A stretch of DNA of 64,000 nucleotides from Pedobacter sp. AJM (GCF_002197755.1 NZ_NHOT01000003.1:1132243-1196242), one strand, 5' to 3'. Shown: positions 27,865 to 37,733, counted from the first letter of the stretch. The notes: generated from the letters alone by a model not told the origin. Numbers and translations are program-made.

Positions 27865-28071
27865 TTATTCAATTTCGTTTTCAACGATGTATTCAATGGC
27901 CTTGTTAAAATCGTCCTTACTCACCAACACATGGATTTCACCTAAATGGTAGGCAGATAATTGCTTATTTATTGTAACCGCCGGAATACCAGCCTCAGTT
28001 AATCCTTGTTTTAATACCTCTGCTGCAAATGCATCGGAAGTTGTATAAACTTTAATCCAGTTTTCGCTCAC
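27865..28071 (-). CDS. DUF2007 domain protein
   Basis: 68 residues. VYTTSDAFAAEVLKQGLTEAG and GEIHVLVSKDDFNKAIEYI match the DUF2007 (putative signal-transducing protein) fold, a small ACT-like alpha/beta domain. The start lies 20 bp inside the end of the CPBP gene, so translation is coupled. Role unknown. Confidence 0.8.
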   Translation of the reverse strand: MSENWIKVYTTSDAFAAEVLKQGLTEAGIPAVTINKQLSAYHLGEIHVLVSKDDFNKAIEYIVENEIE

Positions 28072-28978
28072 GTTCTGCTTTGTTTTTAAAAAAGTTAAAC
28101 AAAGCTATGGTAATTATTGCACTAATTAAGTAACCATACAACGGAAATCCAATAGGTTCATCTGCTTTATCCATTGGCATATTATGCTTTTGCATATAAA
28201 ATGCAGTGCAAACAGCATATGCATTATTAATGAAATGCGCCAGCATAGCATACCAAAGGCTACCACTAAAATAGTATAAATAACCAAAGCCTGCGCCTAA
28301 AAGCATCCGTGGGATAAAGCCGTAAAACTGAACATGTATGGCACTGAAAATAATGGCTGATAACCAGATTGCAGTGTGCGGATTATTAAAAGCCCTGTTT
28401 AGTGATCTTTGCACACCTCCGCGAAACACCAGTTCTTCACCGATAGCAGGCAGAACTGCAATCATGATTAAATTAACTACAAAATCGAAATTGTTCCTTA
28501 CGGTGAGGAGTTTAATTGTAATCCCCATCGCAGCATCTTCTTTCTCCTTCATCCATTGCTCAATTCCTTTTAAAAATTCAGGCAAGATCATCTTTTGGTT
28601 CCAGATTACTGTCCATTCCATTAATGGCATACTGGCGATCATAATCAGGAAAACCAAAATAATCAGCGGAAATTTTGGTTTACCAAGCCCATAAAATTTA
28701 GCTACCTTTTGTTTCTCCGTGAGGGCCAGGGCTATTCCTGGCACAATAAAGGTTCCTATTGAGGAAAAAATTTGCATGACTTTCAACCCATTCAGATATG
28801 ACGGTTCACCCGCTAAAAGTGCATCTACATTACTAATCAAATTTGTACCATACATTAAGAAGGCAATCACTAATCCAATTAACGCAAAAACCAGTCCGCC
28901 AGCAATTCCGTAAAATAGAAGTAAAAGTAATTGTAAAAAGGGATTGATTTCTTCCTTATTAGGTGTTACAAAATTCAT
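28052..28978 (-). CDS. CPBP-family intramembrane metalloprotease (CAAX-protease-like)
   Basis: 308 residues with about eight membrane helices. The ABI/CPBP motifs are GEELVFRGGVQRSL (about 180-193, the EExxxR box), FSAIHVQF (about 215) and LAHFINNAY (about 257), which supply the Glu and His residues of the active site. The family includes CAAX-type proteases and bacteriocin self-immunity proteins; a physiological substrate cannot be named. It is the first gene of a probable operon with DUF2007 and cdsA and is divergent from dus with a 43-bp gap. Confidence 0.9.
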   Translation of the reverse strand: MNFVTPNKEEINPFLQLLLLLFYGIAGGLVFALIGLVIAFLMYGTNLISNVDALLAGEPSYLNGLKVMQIFSSIGTFIVPGIALALTEKQKVAKFYGLGKPKFPLIILVFLIMIASMPLMEWTVIWNQKMILPEFLKGIEQWMKEKEDAAMGITIKLLTVRNNFDFVVNLIMIAVLPAIGEELVFRGGVQRSLNRAFNNPHTAIWLSAIIFSAIHVQFYGFIPRMLLGAGFGYLYYFSGSLWYAMLAHFINNAYAVCTAFYMQKHNMPMDKADEPIGFPLYGYLISAIITIALFNFFKNKAERERKLD

Positions 28979-29021
28979 TATTTGTACTTTTGTATGTATT
29001 ATTAATCGTTGAAGATAGAAA

Positions 29022-30029
29022 ATGTCTGTTAAGATAGGAAATATAGATTTAGGTGAATTCCCATTATTGCTTGCCCCGATGGAGGATGTGAGTGATCCAC
29101 CATTTCGTTATGTATGTAAAAAGAATGGTGCGGATTTAATGTACACTGAATTTATTTCTTCTGAAGGCTTAATTCGTGATGCGGCAAAAAGCAGGCAGAA
29201 ATTAGACATTTTTGAGTATGAAAGGCCGATAGGCATCCAGATTTTTGGAGGTGACATTGACCACATGCGTGAAGCTTCGGAAATTGCGTCGGCTGCAGGA
29301 CCAGATCTGGTCGATATTAACTATGGCTGCCCGGTTAAAAATGTGGTTTGCAAAGGCGCCGGCTCAAGCTTGCTTCGGGATATTGATAAAATGGTTAAAA
29401 TGACAGAGGCTGTTGTTAAGGCTTCACATTTACCAGTTACTGTAAAAACCCGCTTAGGTTGGGATGATGACAGTAAAAATGTTTATGAAGTGGCTGAGCG
29501 ACTTCAGGACGTTGGTATTCAAGCTTTAACCATTCATGGCAGAACAAGAGCACAGCTTTACAAGGGCGAAGCAGACTGGTCATTAATCCGGGAAATTAAG
29601 CGTAATCCCAGAATTAAAATTCCGATTTTTGGTAATGGTGATGTGGATAGCCCTGAAAAGGCCGCTAACTGGCGTATGGAATATGAGGTAGATGGCATTA
29701 TGATTGGCAGAGCTGCCATTGGTTATCCATGGATTTTCAGAGAGGTAAAGCACTTTTTTAAAACCGGAGAACATTTACCTGGCCCTACCATTGAGGAAAG
29801 AATTGAAGTATGCAGAACACATCTGGATAAATCGTTGGAATGGAAAGGTCCTAAAACCGGAATTTTTGAAATGAGGAGGCATTACGCCAATTACTTTAAA
29901 GGCTTGCCTGACTTTAAACCTTACCGCATGCGTTTAGTGGCAGAACCTGATATTCAAAACATTTATAGCATTTTGGAAGAAGTGGCAGAAAAATTTGCCA
30001 GTTATGATGCCACTAAAGTACTGGCCTGA
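29022..30029 (+). CDS. dusB: tRNA-dihydrouridine synthase (Dus family)
   Basis: 335 residues. An FMN TIM barrel: LLAPMEDVSDPPFR (about 17-30), QIFGG, the catalytic Cys in YGCPVKNVVCKGAGSSLL (about 105-122), VKTRLGWD, TIHGRTRAQLYKG and GNGDVDSP. It reduces specific uridines in the tRNA D-loop using NADPH. Closest in layout to DusB. TACTTTTG at 28985-28992 is a good -7 promoter element 29 bp before the start. apaG follows 35 bp downstream. Confidence 0.93.
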   Translation: MSVKIGNIDLGEFPLLLAPMEDVSDPPFRYVCKKNGADLMYTEFISSEGLIRDAAKSRQKLDIFEYERPIGIQIFGGDIDHMREASEIASAAGPDLVDINYGCPVKNVVCKGAGSSLLRDIDKMVKMTEAVVKASHLPVTVKTRLGWDDDSKNVYEVAERLQDVGIQALTIHGRTRAQLYKGEADWSLIREIKRNPRIKIPIFGNGDVDSPEKAANWRMEYEVDGIMIGRAAIGYPWIFREVKHFFKTGEHLPGPTIEERIEVCRTHLDKSLEWKGPKTGIFEMRRHYANYFKGLPDFKPYRMRLVAEPDIQNIYSILEEVAEKFASYDATKVLA

Positions 30030-30064
30030 TTTTTGAAAAGTTTTTTATACATTCGTATATTACC

Positions 30065-30451
30065 ATGGTTACAGCAATTACAGATGGAGTTAAAGTTTCA
30101 GTAGAAACGATTTACCAGCCAGAATATTCCAATCCGGCTAATGAACATTTTATGTTTGCTTATCGGGTAGAAATCGCTAATCTTTCTGATTATGCCGTTC
30201 AATTATTACGTCGACAATGGTTTATTTTTGATTCCAATAGTAGCCGAAGAGAAGTTGAAGGCGAGGGCGTTGTAGGTTTACAGCCTGTGATTCAGCCAGG
30301 GAATACCCACGTATATGTTTCAGGATGTAATTTAAAAACAGATATGGGTAGCATGAAGGGTGCCTATCTGATGAAACGAGATGTAGATGGTTCAGAGTTT
30401 GAAGTGAATATTCCTGAATTCCAGTTGGTTGCCCCTTACAAATTGAATTAA
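30065..30451 (+). CDS. apaG: ApaG protein
   Basis: 128 residues forming a single fibronectin III-like beta domain. Conserved parts are EHFMFAYRVEIANLSDYAVQ (about 27-46), LLRRQWFIFDSNSSRREVEG, GVVGLQPVIQPG and MKGAYLMKRDVDG. ApaG has been linked to cobalt/magnesium homeostasis in enterobacteria, and its fold resembles F-box-associated ApaG domains; the molecular role is not settled. The usual partners apaH and ksgA are not adjacent here. Confidence 0.93.
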   Translation: MVTAITDGVKVSVETIYQPEYSNPANEHFMFAYRVEIANLSDYAVQLLRRQWFIFDSNSSRREVEGEGVVGLQPVIQPGNTHVYVSGCNLKTDMGSMKGAYLMKRDVDGSEFEVNIPEFQLVAPYKLN

Positions 30452-30530
30452 TTTAATTTTCAACAGATAAAATATCATTATTTTTTATAGAAACGTTAAG
30501 GCTGTTCCCTTTGGTTCAGATCATTAAACA

Positions 30531-30558
30531 AAAACGGCCGGAATTGATTCCCGACCGT
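30531..30558. terminator. Probable bidirectional terminator between convergent genes
   Basis: ACGG-C-CGGAAT and ATTCCCG-A-CCGT form an imperfect stem around a short loop. On the minus strand the stem runs straight into TTTTTGTTT; on the plus strand the following bases are only moderately T-rich. It lies between apaG and the convergent peptidase gene. Confidence 0.65.
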
Positions 30559-30581
30559 ATGTACTTTTATAATCTGATATT

Positions 30582-31277
30582 TTAATCCCTGCCTCTTCCA
30601 AATAACATGGACGCATAATAAAGAAGGTTGGCTAAGGCACCAACTGCTGCCACTACATAAGTCATGGCTGCCCACCACAATGCATCTTTAGCCTGCCTGT
30701 TTTCTTCCTGCGTTTGCATAACACCCTGATTATTTTTTAACCAGGCCAATGCACGGTTACTGGCATCAAACTCTACCGGAAGGGTTATAATACTGAATAC
30801 TGTAACCAAGGCCAGTCCTAAAACACCAATGGCCAAAACAATTGGTGTAACATTAACAACCAATAGCATAACACCAATTAATAAAACCCATTGCAACAGA
30901 TTAGATGAAATACTAACCAAAGGTACCATAGTACTTCTTAAGTTAAGCCAGGAGTAAGATTTGGCATGTTGAACCGCATGTCCACATTCATGTGCGGCTA
31001 CAGCGGCCGCGGCAACACTGCGGCTGTAATATACATCTGTACTTAGATTTACGGTTCTATCTGATGGATTATAATGATCGGTTAATTGTCCTTCGGTGCT
31101 CATCACTTTCACATCGTAAATTCCATTATCATGCAGCATTCTTTCTGCTACCTCCTTGCCCGATAAACCAGAGCTGATTTGCATTTCGGCATACTGAGAA
31201 AATTTATTTCTAAATCGCCATTGTACAAACATGCTCAGCAATAATACCGGGATGATTAATATTAAATAAACTCCCAT
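30582..31277 (-). CDS. YugP-type membrane zinc metallopeptidase
   Basis: 231 residues. One N-terminal membrane helix, then the zinc motif HECGH in VAAHECGHAVQHA (about 104), and two or three more membrane helices toward the C-terminus (about 125-165 and 205-225). This is the layout of the YugP/Zn_peptidase_2 family. The substrate is unknown. The coding sequence starts with a hydrophobic anchor, consistent with an inner-membrane protein. Confidence 0.9.
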   Translation of the reverse strand: MGVYLILIIPVLLLSMFVQWRFRNKFSQYAEMQISSGLSGKEVAERMLHDNGIYDVKVMSTEGQLTDHYNPSDRTVNLSTDVYYSRSVAAAAVAAHECGHAVQHAKSYSWLNLRSTMVPLVSISSNLLQWVLLIGVMLLVVNVTPIVLAIGVLGLALVTVFSIITLPVEFDASNRALAWLKNNQGVMQTQEENRQAKDALWWAAMTYVVAAVGALANLLYYASMLFGRGRD

Positions 31278-31786
31278 TTTTTTGTATGTTTTTCATTTAA
31301 CTGTATATCAAAAAGCGTTCCCCATTTATTTAATGCGATAAATACTAAATACATAGCTTATCAAGCATGCTTTTAATAACCCGAAAAATATTTCATTTTT
31401 TAAATCAGATATGATTTTATTGAAGTCTTCCTAATGTGATTTGAAACAATGAATCTCAACCATTGATATTTTAGCAAATTGTAAATTTTATTCCATGCTA
31501 GTGACTAAAACATAGCTCTCCTGAATATAAAAGCACATTTATTCAATTAAAATAATTGAGTATATAGTTAATATATCCTTCAGGAAAATATTTTAAAAAA
31601 GCTTTTTCAATAAGCTAAACTACGAGAGAGATACAGTATGTTCATATTTACTTTTAAGTGATGATTATTTAGTGTTAACAGAATTAAGCCGTCGAAATTA
31701 CCTGTATCAAAAATTGAACATCAAGAATCTATATCCTACCCGATGTAAGCAAAGTTTAATCTACATAACGCTATGATTAAATGAAG
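31278..31786. other. Intergenic region, no gene recognised
   Basis: About 510 bp of strongly AT-rich sequence between the YugP-type gene (transcribed leftward) and the end of purU. No frame longer than 60 codons is present, and I found no tRNA-like fold or recognisable leader. It must contain the promoter of the peptidase gene. A small TCAATTA/TAATTGA inverted repeat near 31540 is the only structure seen and may be chance. Confidence 0.5.
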
Positions 31787-32626
31787 TTATTTGAAAACGA
31801 CTGTTTTATTTCCGCTAACAAATACCCGGTTTTCAAAAATTAATTCTAATGCTTCAAGAAGTACCTTTTTTTCTATTTCTTTTCCTGCCCGAATCATTTC
31901 CTTTACACCAAAGTTATGGTCTACATGTGTAGTGTGCTGCGTAATAATGGGCCCTTCATCCAGATTATCCGTAACAAAATGAGCTGTTGCACCTATTATT
32001 TTCACACCACGTTCAAACGCTTGCCGATATGGATTTGCACCAATAAATGCAGGCAAAAATGAATGATGAATATTGACAATCTTACCCGCATGATCTTTTA
32101 CAAAATCAGCAGAAAGAATACGCATAAATTTTGCAAGAACCAGATAATCAATATCAAATTGATTGATAATTCCCTTTATCTCTGATTCAAATTGTTCTTT
32201 ATCTTTATTTTCATGCGATACATAGAAATAAGGAATACCCAGCTTTTCTGTAAAGTTTCGAAGTGTTTCATAATTACCAATCACACATTGAACATTCGCA
32301 CCCAATGTTTTAAATTGATTTTTAATCAGAATTTCAGATAAGCAATGATATTCTTTAGTGACTAAAATGGCTACCTGTTTTTCCTGCTCCGTAATTAAAT
32401 TCACTTCAGCATTATTGGGCAGGTTTTCCAGTAGCTTTTCTTTTAATTTTACTGTCTCTTCAAAATTTCCTGTACACGCAATACGTGTAAAAAATGCTTT
32501 ATTTGCCTCATCCACAAATTCACGCATGGCAACAATGTTAAGATGATGTGATGCCAATACACGGGTAATGTTGGTTACTAAACCTACCTGATCGGGACAA
32601 GAAATAAGTACTGTTAATTTGTTCAT
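31787..32626 (-). CDS. purU: Formyltetrahydrofolate deformylase PurU
   Basis: 279 residues. An N-terminal ACT domain (about 1-85, VLISCPDQVGLVTNITRVLA) precedes a formyltransferase-like hydrolase domain. The catalytic region has IVNIHHSFLPAFIGANPY (about 184-201) and ATAHFVTDNLDEGPII with the active Asp. PurU releases formate and tetrahydrofolate from 10-formyl-THF, balancing one-carbon pools with glycine and methionine; in E. coli the ACT domain senses these. Single gene with its own promoter to the right. Confidence 0.95.
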   Translation of the reverse strand: MNKLTVLISCPDQVGLVTNITRVLASHHLNIVAMREFVDEANKAFFTRIACTGNFEETVKLKEKLLENLPNNAEVNLITEQEKQVAILVTKEYHCLSEILIKNQFKTLGANVQCVIGNYETLRNFTEKLGIPYFYVSHENKDKEQFESEIKGIINQFDIDYLVLAKFMRILSADFVKDHAGKIVNIHHSFLPAFIGANPYRQAFERGVKIIGATAHFVTDNLDEGPIITQHTTHVDHNFGVKEMIRAGKEIEKKVLLEALELIFENRVFVSGNKTVVFK

Positions 32627-32781
32627 CTTAATAATTAATATTCAATATTAAGAAATTTGAAAGCAGATTCTTAATAAATATGTTTCTTAATCCTTTTTAA
32701 CAGATGATAAGAGATCTTGTTTAGCAAATTATTTTGGTAAATAAATATAAAATATTCATTTTTACTAAAATTTTTATCATT

Positions 32782-34152
32782 ATGGAATACGCTTCAATTG
32801 CCCTTCTACTCATTATCTTAATCGTAATGGTTGCCCTTTTCTTTAAAAACTCCAAATCATCTTTATCATTAATCTCTACTGATGATTATGAGAAAATAAA
32901 AGCGGAGAATGAGTCATTGAAAATTAGTCTGGCAAAAGCAGAGGAGCGGGTTTCCAATACCAGTTCAGAAAAGGAACACATCACAAATTTATTGAAAATG
33001 GAGCAACAGCGATTAATTGATGAATTGCAAAGTGAACGCGATCGCCTGGCTGATGCCAATAGAGAACTGGAAAGTACCCGGTCTTTTTACATTGCAGAAA
33101 AAGAAAAACTGGTAGAGCAAAAGGCAAGCTATGAACAATCTCAGCAGAAACTTAATAAGGATTTTGAACTCATTGCCAATAAAATTATGGAAGAGAAATC
33201 AACCCGGTTTGTAGAGCAAAATAAAATCAATTTAGATTTAATTCTTAATCCACTAAAAGAAAATATCAAGGCCTTTGAAGATAAAGTGGAAAAGGTGTAT
33301 AAAGCGGAATCTGACGAAAGAAACATTCTGAAAGGTGTAATATCAGAATTGCAGATTCAAAGTAAAATGATTCAGGAAGATGCCAATAACTTAACCAAGG
33401 CGCTTAAAGGTGATAATAAAAAGCAAGGAAACTGGGGTGAAGTTATTTTGGAAAGGATATTGGAACGTTCGGGTTTAGTTCGTGATCAGGAATACCGTAT
33501 TCAGGCTTCGCATACTTCTGCTGAAGGCGTCCGATACCAGCCTGATGTGGTAATTGACCTTCCTGATAATAAACACCTTATTATTGATGCTAAGGTTAGC
33601 CTGATAGCTTATGAGCGCTCTGTATCTGCTGAGACGGATGAAGCGCGTGAAGGCTATGTAAAAGCACACCTGGGCTCTATTAAGAATCACATTCAGGAAT
33701 TATCTTCTAAAAACTATCAGGATTTGTATCAAATTAATTCACCTGACTTTGTTTTGCTCTTTGTTCCGATTGAATCATCTTTTAGTATTGCCGTTCAAAA
33801 AGATGCCGAATTATTTAATTTTGCCTGGGATAGACGGGTGGTTATTGTAAGCCCTTCTACTTTACTGGCTACTTTACGCACCATTGCCAGTATCTGGAAG
33901 CAGGAAAGACAGAACCGAAATGTGATGGAAATTGCCCGTTTAAGCGGCACCATGTATGATAAGTTTGTAGGCTTTATTGCTGACATGGAAAACATTGGTA
34001 AACACATTAAAAATGGGCAGGATGCTTACGAAAAGGCACTTAATAAACTTTCTGTGGGTTCAGGAAATCTGACAAACACTTCTGAAAAAATTAAGAAATT
34101 AGGTGCAAAGGCAACTAAGCAGATTGATATTAGGTACTTGGAGGAGGAATAA
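32782..34152 (+). CDS. rmuC: DNA recombination protein RmuC
   Basis: 456 residues from the ATG at 32782; the frame extends 16 codons to a TTG at 32734, but the N-terminal membrane helix (YASIALLLIILIVMVALFF) begins right at this ATG. A coiled coil covers about 35-160. The nuclease-like core follows: GNWGEVILERILERSGLV (about 216-233) and YQPDVVIDLPDNKHLIIDAK (about 249-268), the PD-(D/E)xK signature. RmuC limits inversions at short inverted repeats in E. coli. A hairpin terminator lies 62 bp downstream. Confidence 0.93.
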   Translation: MEYASIALLLIILIVMVALFFKNSKSSLSLISTDDYEKIKAENESLKISLAKAEERVSNTSSEKEHITNLLKMEQQRLIDELQSERDRLADANRELESTRSFYIAEKEKLVEQKASYEQSQQKLNKDFELIANKIMEEKSTRFVEQNKINLDLILNPLKENIKAFEDKVEKVYKAESDERNILKGVISELQIQSKMIQEDANNLTKALKGDNKKQGNWGEVILERILERSGLVRDQEYRIQASHTSAEGVRYQPDVVIDLPDNKHLIIDAKVSLIAYERSVSAETDEAREGYVKAHLGSIKNHIQELSSKNYQDLYQINSPDFVLLFVPIESSFSIAVQKDAELFNFAWDRRVVIVSPSTLLATLRTIASIWKQERQNRNVMEIARLSGTMYDKFVGFIADMENIGKHIKNGQDAYEKALNKLSVGSGNLTNTSEKIKKLGAKATKQIDIRYLEEE

Positions 34153-34213
34153 AAAATTACCTAATCGGGTAGCGTGATCGCAAACAAAGGCCAGAATTTT
34201 GTATTAAGGGGAT

Positions 34214-34255
34214 GAAGCAATCTTTCATGTGAAAGACACTTTAAAAGATTGCTTC
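34214..34255. terminator. Hairpin terminator after rmuC, repeat-derived
   Basis: GAAGCAATCTTT (34214-34225) and AAAGATTGCTTC (34244-34255) form a 12-bp stem with an 18-nt loop. The T content after it is modest. The AAGCAATCTTTCA sequence recurs inverted near 56160, which suggests a dispersed intergenic repeat. It lies between the convergent rmuC and thiL genes and may serve both. Confidence 0.6.
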
Positions 34256-34288
34256 GTTATTCATCTTAAACAATGACAACCGTTTTTT

Positions 34289-35329
34289 CTACTTATTAAA
34301 AGCATTCCAGCCCTGCGCTTTCAGCTCGTGAACATTGTTCGATTTAGAAACCATTTTACATCCTGAATTTTTATCTGTTACGTGGCCAATTACAGTGATA
34401 TCAACATCATGCTTTAATTTTTTATAATCTTCCTGACTAATCGTAAACAGCAATTCATAATCTTCACCGCCACTTAGCGCACAAACCGTTGGATCAATAC
34501 CTAATTCGCGGGCTGTCTCATAAGTCATTGGATCTAGCGGAATTTTATCTTCATATATCGTAATTCCCTTATCACTTTCTGTAGCCAAATGCAAAATTTC
34601 AGAAGCTAAACCATCTGATATATCAATCATTGAAGTGGGTTTAATATTCATATCTTCCAAAAGTGCAACAATATCCATCCTGGCTTCAGGTTTCAGTTGT
34701 CTTTCAATGATATAATCTTTCCCTTCCAGATCAGGTTGAATTTGAGGATTCTCCAGGTAAATCAATTTTTCTCTTTCCAGTATTTGAAGTCCTACATAAG
34801 CTCCGCCTAAATCACCAGAAACACATAGCAAGTCATTTTCCTGCGCACCGTTTCTGTAAGTCACTTTATCCGCATCAGCATAGCCTATACTGGTAATGCT
34901 AATAACCAATCCTTGTTTACTTGAAGAAGTATCTCCACCAATTAAATCAATATTAAACTTATTGCAGGCCAGCTCAATTCCTTTATAAATTTCCTCTACG
35001 GCTTCCAATGGAAATTTGCTCGATAATCCCAGTGAAACTGTAATCTGACTGGCTTTACCATTCATGGCATAAATATCACTCAGGTTTACCTGAACAGCTT
35101 TATAACCTAAATGCATCAAAGGCACATAAGCTAAATCAAAATGAATTCCCTCTAAAAGTAAATCGGTAGAAACTAAAGTTTGTTTCCCTTTTGCATCTAA
35201 TACAGCAGCATCATCACCAACACCTTTTACCGAATAATCATTTCTGATTTTAAAATTTGTAGTCAGGTGTTTAATTAAACCAAATTCACCTAATTCATTT
35301 ATATCTGTGCGTTCTTTATTTTCAAACAT
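34289..35329 (-). CDS. thiL: Thiamine-monophosphate kinase ThiL
   Basis: 346 residues of the PurM/ThiL (AIRS-related) fold. The conserved Asp-rich sites are VKGVGDDAAVLDAKG (about 35-49), STDLLLEGIHFD (about 55-66), VNLSDIYAMNG (about 82-92), LIGGDTSSS (about 126-134) and SMIDISDGLASEI (about 232-244), then ALSGGEDYELLFTI. It phosphorylates thiamine monophosphate to thiamine diphosphate, the last step of cofactor synthesis. No other thi gene is nearby. Confidence 0.95.
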   Translation of the reverse strand: MFENKERTDINELGEFGLIKHLTTNFKIRNDYSVKGVGDDAAVLDAKGKQTLVSTDLLLEGIHFDLAYVPLMHLGYKAVQVNLSDIYAMNGKASQITVSLGLSSKFPLEAVEEIYKGIELACNKFNIDLIGGDTSSSKQGLVISITSIGYADADKVTYRNGAQENDLLCVSGDLGGAYVGLQILEREKLIYLENPQIQPDLEGKDYIIERQLKPEARMDIVALLEDMNIKPTSMIDISDGLASEILHLATESDKGITIYEDKIPLDPMTYETARELGIDPTVCALSGGEDYELLFTISQEDYKKLKHDVDITVIGHVTDKNSGCKMVSKSNNVHELKAQGWNAFNK

Positions 35330-35397
35330 ATTTTTTACCTAAAATCTTTAATTTTAAAATGATGATTAACAGAGCCAAGCCCCGGGTTTTTATAAAA

Positions 35398-35422
35398 TTC
35401 CTTCAACAAGCTCAGGATGACA
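35398..35422 (-). repeat. Dispersed intergenic repeat fragment (TCATCCTGAGC type)
   Basis: Read on the minus strand it is TGTCATCCTGAGCTTGTTG followed by AAGGAA. The core TCATnCTGAgC recurs at 39775-39800 and 19825-19842 in this window. Such sequences are very common between genes in this group. No coding function. Confidence 0.5.
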
Positions 35423-35426
35423 ATTG

Positions 35427-36662
35427 TTAAGTTATTTGCTTATGTTCCATCCAGTTCTTTCCTTCAGTAAACCGGGCAATTAACATAGCGGCAACATTAT
35501 CTCCGGTAGCATTTAATAAAGTGGCCATAGGATCTACTAAAGTACCAATAATCATAGCAGGAGGAAGTGCTTCAGGTGGCAATTGATAAGCAGAAATCAT
35601 TAATAGCTCACCAATATAGCCGCCATTTGGAATTCCACCTTCTACAATACTGACTAAAACAGTAATGCCCAATGCCAAAATAATGGTATCAACATGAACC
35701 AGATCTTTACCAAAAATAGCAAAAACAACCGCTATTTTTATAATTGAACTGATACTGGAACCATCTTTATGTAAAGTTGAACCCAGTGGAATCGTCACAT
35801 TGGCAATATAAGCCGGAACGCCCATTCCAAGTGTGCCTTTTAAATTTGCCGGGATGGTGGCAATGCTGCTGCAGGTACCAATTGAGGTTAATGAGGGCAC
35901 AATATTATTTTTCCAGAATATTTTTATGGCTTTAAGACCCCCGGCTATAAAAGCATATAAAGTAAAAAATACAATGAAATAAAATGCAGCAACACCATAA
36001 TATAAGCCCAAAGCTTTGGCATAAGTACCAAACAGCTGAGGTCCGAAGACACCAACCTGGTAAGCAAAATAAGCACCTAAACCAACCGGCCCTAATTTCA
36101 TAATCAGGATGATCAGTTTTTTCATTACCTCATTACCTGATACTAAAAAAAATTTAAATCCATCACCTTCTTTACCAGAATAAAGGGTAGAAAATCCGAC
36201 TAAAACTGAAAAAATAATCAGTGCCAGCATATTTTTCCGGCTTCCGATCTCAAAAAATTCGCCAACGGTTAGCAGCTGGGTCATTTGTTCACCAAAAGAT
36301 TGAATTTTTTCTTTTTCTATTGAAATTGGGTTATTTCCCAAAGCCTGATTTATAGGAAAAATTCTGGTCGCTACCAGTGTCAACACCGCAGAAATTACAA
36401 TGGTAGATAAGAAAACCAACACCATAATAATGAGTAATTTTCCTAGTTTTTTACTTCGGTCGATATTTGCTATCGCTGATGATACGGCAAAAAATACCAG
36501 TGGAATTACCGCTGTAAACAACAGGTTTAAAAATATGTCACCTAAAGGTTTTATGCTTTCAACACCTTTCCCAAAAATTAAACCAACTATGCTTCCAACG
36601 GTAATCCCCGCCAAAAGCCATAATAAGTCAGAATAATTTTTAATAATGTTGTTTATTTTCAT
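35427..36662 (-). CDS. Dicarboxylate/amino acid:cation symporter (DAACS/SLC1 family)
   Basis: 411 residues from the ATG at 36662; the frame extends 13 codons to a TTG at 36701. Eight membrane helices and two re-entrant hairpins are expected. HP1 is the Ser-rich TSIGTCSSIATIPAN (about 260-274), and TM7 shows IPLGSTLHKDGSS (about 291-303). HP2 (about 340-360) has GGIPNGGYIGELL. In characterised members TM7 reads NMDGT; here the Asn and Met positions are His and Lys, so ion or substrate coupling may differ. It imports acidic or neutral amino acids or C4-dicarboxylates with sodium or protons. A lone gene between thiL and nadA. Confidence 0.9.
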   Translation of the reverse strand: MKINNIIKNYSDLLWLLAGITVGSIVGLIFGKGVESIKPLGDIFLNLLFTAVIPLVFFAVSSAIANIDRSKKLGKLLIIMVLVFLSTIVISAVLTLVATRIFPINQALGNNPISIEKEKIQSFGEQMTQLLTVGEFFEIGSRKNMLALIIFSVLVGFSTLYSGKEGDGFKFFLVSGNEVMKKLIILIMKLGPVGLGAYFAYQVGVFGPQLFGTYAKALGLYYGVAAFYFIVFFTLYAFIAGGLKAIKIFWKNNIVPSLTSIGTCSSIATIPANLKGTLGMGVPAYIANVTIPLGSTLHKDGSSISSIIKIAVVFAIFGKDLVHVDTIILALGITVLVSIVEGGIPNGGYIGELLMISAYQLPPEALPPAMIIGTLVDPMATLLNATGDNVAAMLIARFTEGKNWMEHKQIT

Positions 36663-36734
36663 TGATAATCCTTTTAACAGCGGAAGCACAGAATGAATCA
36701 AATCAATTTCATCCGTGTTTCGGTAGCAATTTTT

Positions 36735-37733
36735 TTAAAGACCTAATTCTGCTGAAATATCCAACATTCTTTGAATCGGTTTACGCGCTTTTTCTATAAT
36801 ATGCGCTGGAACAGTTACTTCCGGAGAACCATTTTTTAAACATAAGTACAGTTTCTCTAAAGTATTTCTTTTCATGTATGGACAATCATTACAAGCACAG
36901 CTGTTATTTGGCGGTGCCGGAATGAATGTTTTGTCCGGACAAGCCTTTTCCATCTGGTGAATAATTCCACTCTCCGTAGCCACAATAAATTCTGTTGCCG
37001 GATTGGCAATGGCATATTTTAAAAGTCCAGTAGTGGATCCAATGTAATCAGCCATTCTTAAAACAGGCTCTTCACATTCAGGATGAGCAATAAATTTCGC
37101 ATTTGGATGGCGCTCTTTTAATTTGGTAATTTTCTCCTGAGAGAAAATTTCATGAACCATACAGGCACCATTCCAGAGTACCAAATCCCTTCCAGTTTTC
37201 TTCGCTACATAGGCACCAAGATTACGATCGGGACCAAAAATGATTTTCTGATCTTTTGGTAAACTTTCTACAATTTGAACCGCATTCGTAGAGGTACAAA
37301 CAATATCACTTAGTGCCTTTAACTCTGCCGTGCAATTCACGTAGGTTATCACTAAATGATCTGGATATTTTTCCTTAAATTTTTTGAATAAATGGGGTGG
37401 GCAACTGTCGGCCAGTGAGCAGCCTGCTTTAACATCAGGCAATAAAACTTTTTTTGATGGTGATAATATCTTGGCTGTTTCAGCCATAAAATGTACTCCG
37501 GCAAATACAATCACTTCTGCATCTGTTTTAGCAGCTTCCTGTGATAAACCTAAACTATCCCCAATATAATCCGCAATATCTTGTATATCAGGTTCTTGGT
37601 AATAATGCGCCAGGATAATGACATTTTTTTCCTTCTTTAATTTTTCAATTTCAACAAAGAGATCTAGCGTTGGATCAATTTCTTCCTCTACAAAACCTTT
37701 TTTGTTGATTTCTTCTAAAACATCTATGCTCAT
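36735..37733 (-). CDS. nadA: Quinolinate synthase NadA
   Basis: 332 residues. NadA condenses iminoaspartate (made by NadB) with dihydroxyacetone phosphate to quinolinate, using a [4Fe-4S] cluster. Conserved parts are [22 protein letters not shown] (split in description: ILAHYYQ then [10 protein letters not shown]), [44 protein letters not shown] and, near the end, CACNDCPYM. Cysteines suited to the three-ligand cluster are present. It is divergent from nadB across 448 bp, so one control region can set both steps. Confidence 0.95.
   Translation of the reverse strand: MSIDVLEEINKKGFVEEEIDPTLDLFVEIEKLKKEKNVIILAHYYQEPDIQDIADYIGDSLGLSQEAAKTDAEVIVFAGVHFMAETAKILSPSKKVLLPDVKAGCSLADSCPPHLFKKFKEKYPDHLVITYVNCTAELKALSDIVCTSTNAVQIVESLPKDQKIIFGPDRNLGAYVAKKTGRDLVLWNGACMVHEIFSQEKITKLKERHPNAKFIAHPECEEPVLRMADYIGSTTGLLKYAIANPATEFIVATESGIIHQMEKACPDKTFIPAPPNNSCACNDCPYMKRNTLEKLYLCLKNGSPEVTVPAHIIEKARKPIQRMLDISAELGL

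Noticed and set aside
31278..31786. Possible small gene or RNA in the gap before purU
   Set aside because: Only short frames and weak inverted repeats; nothing above background for AT-rich DNA.
36663..36701. TTG-initiated N-terminal extension of the DAACS transporter
   Set aside because: ATG at 36662 directly precedes the expected N-terminus; the added residues have no family match.
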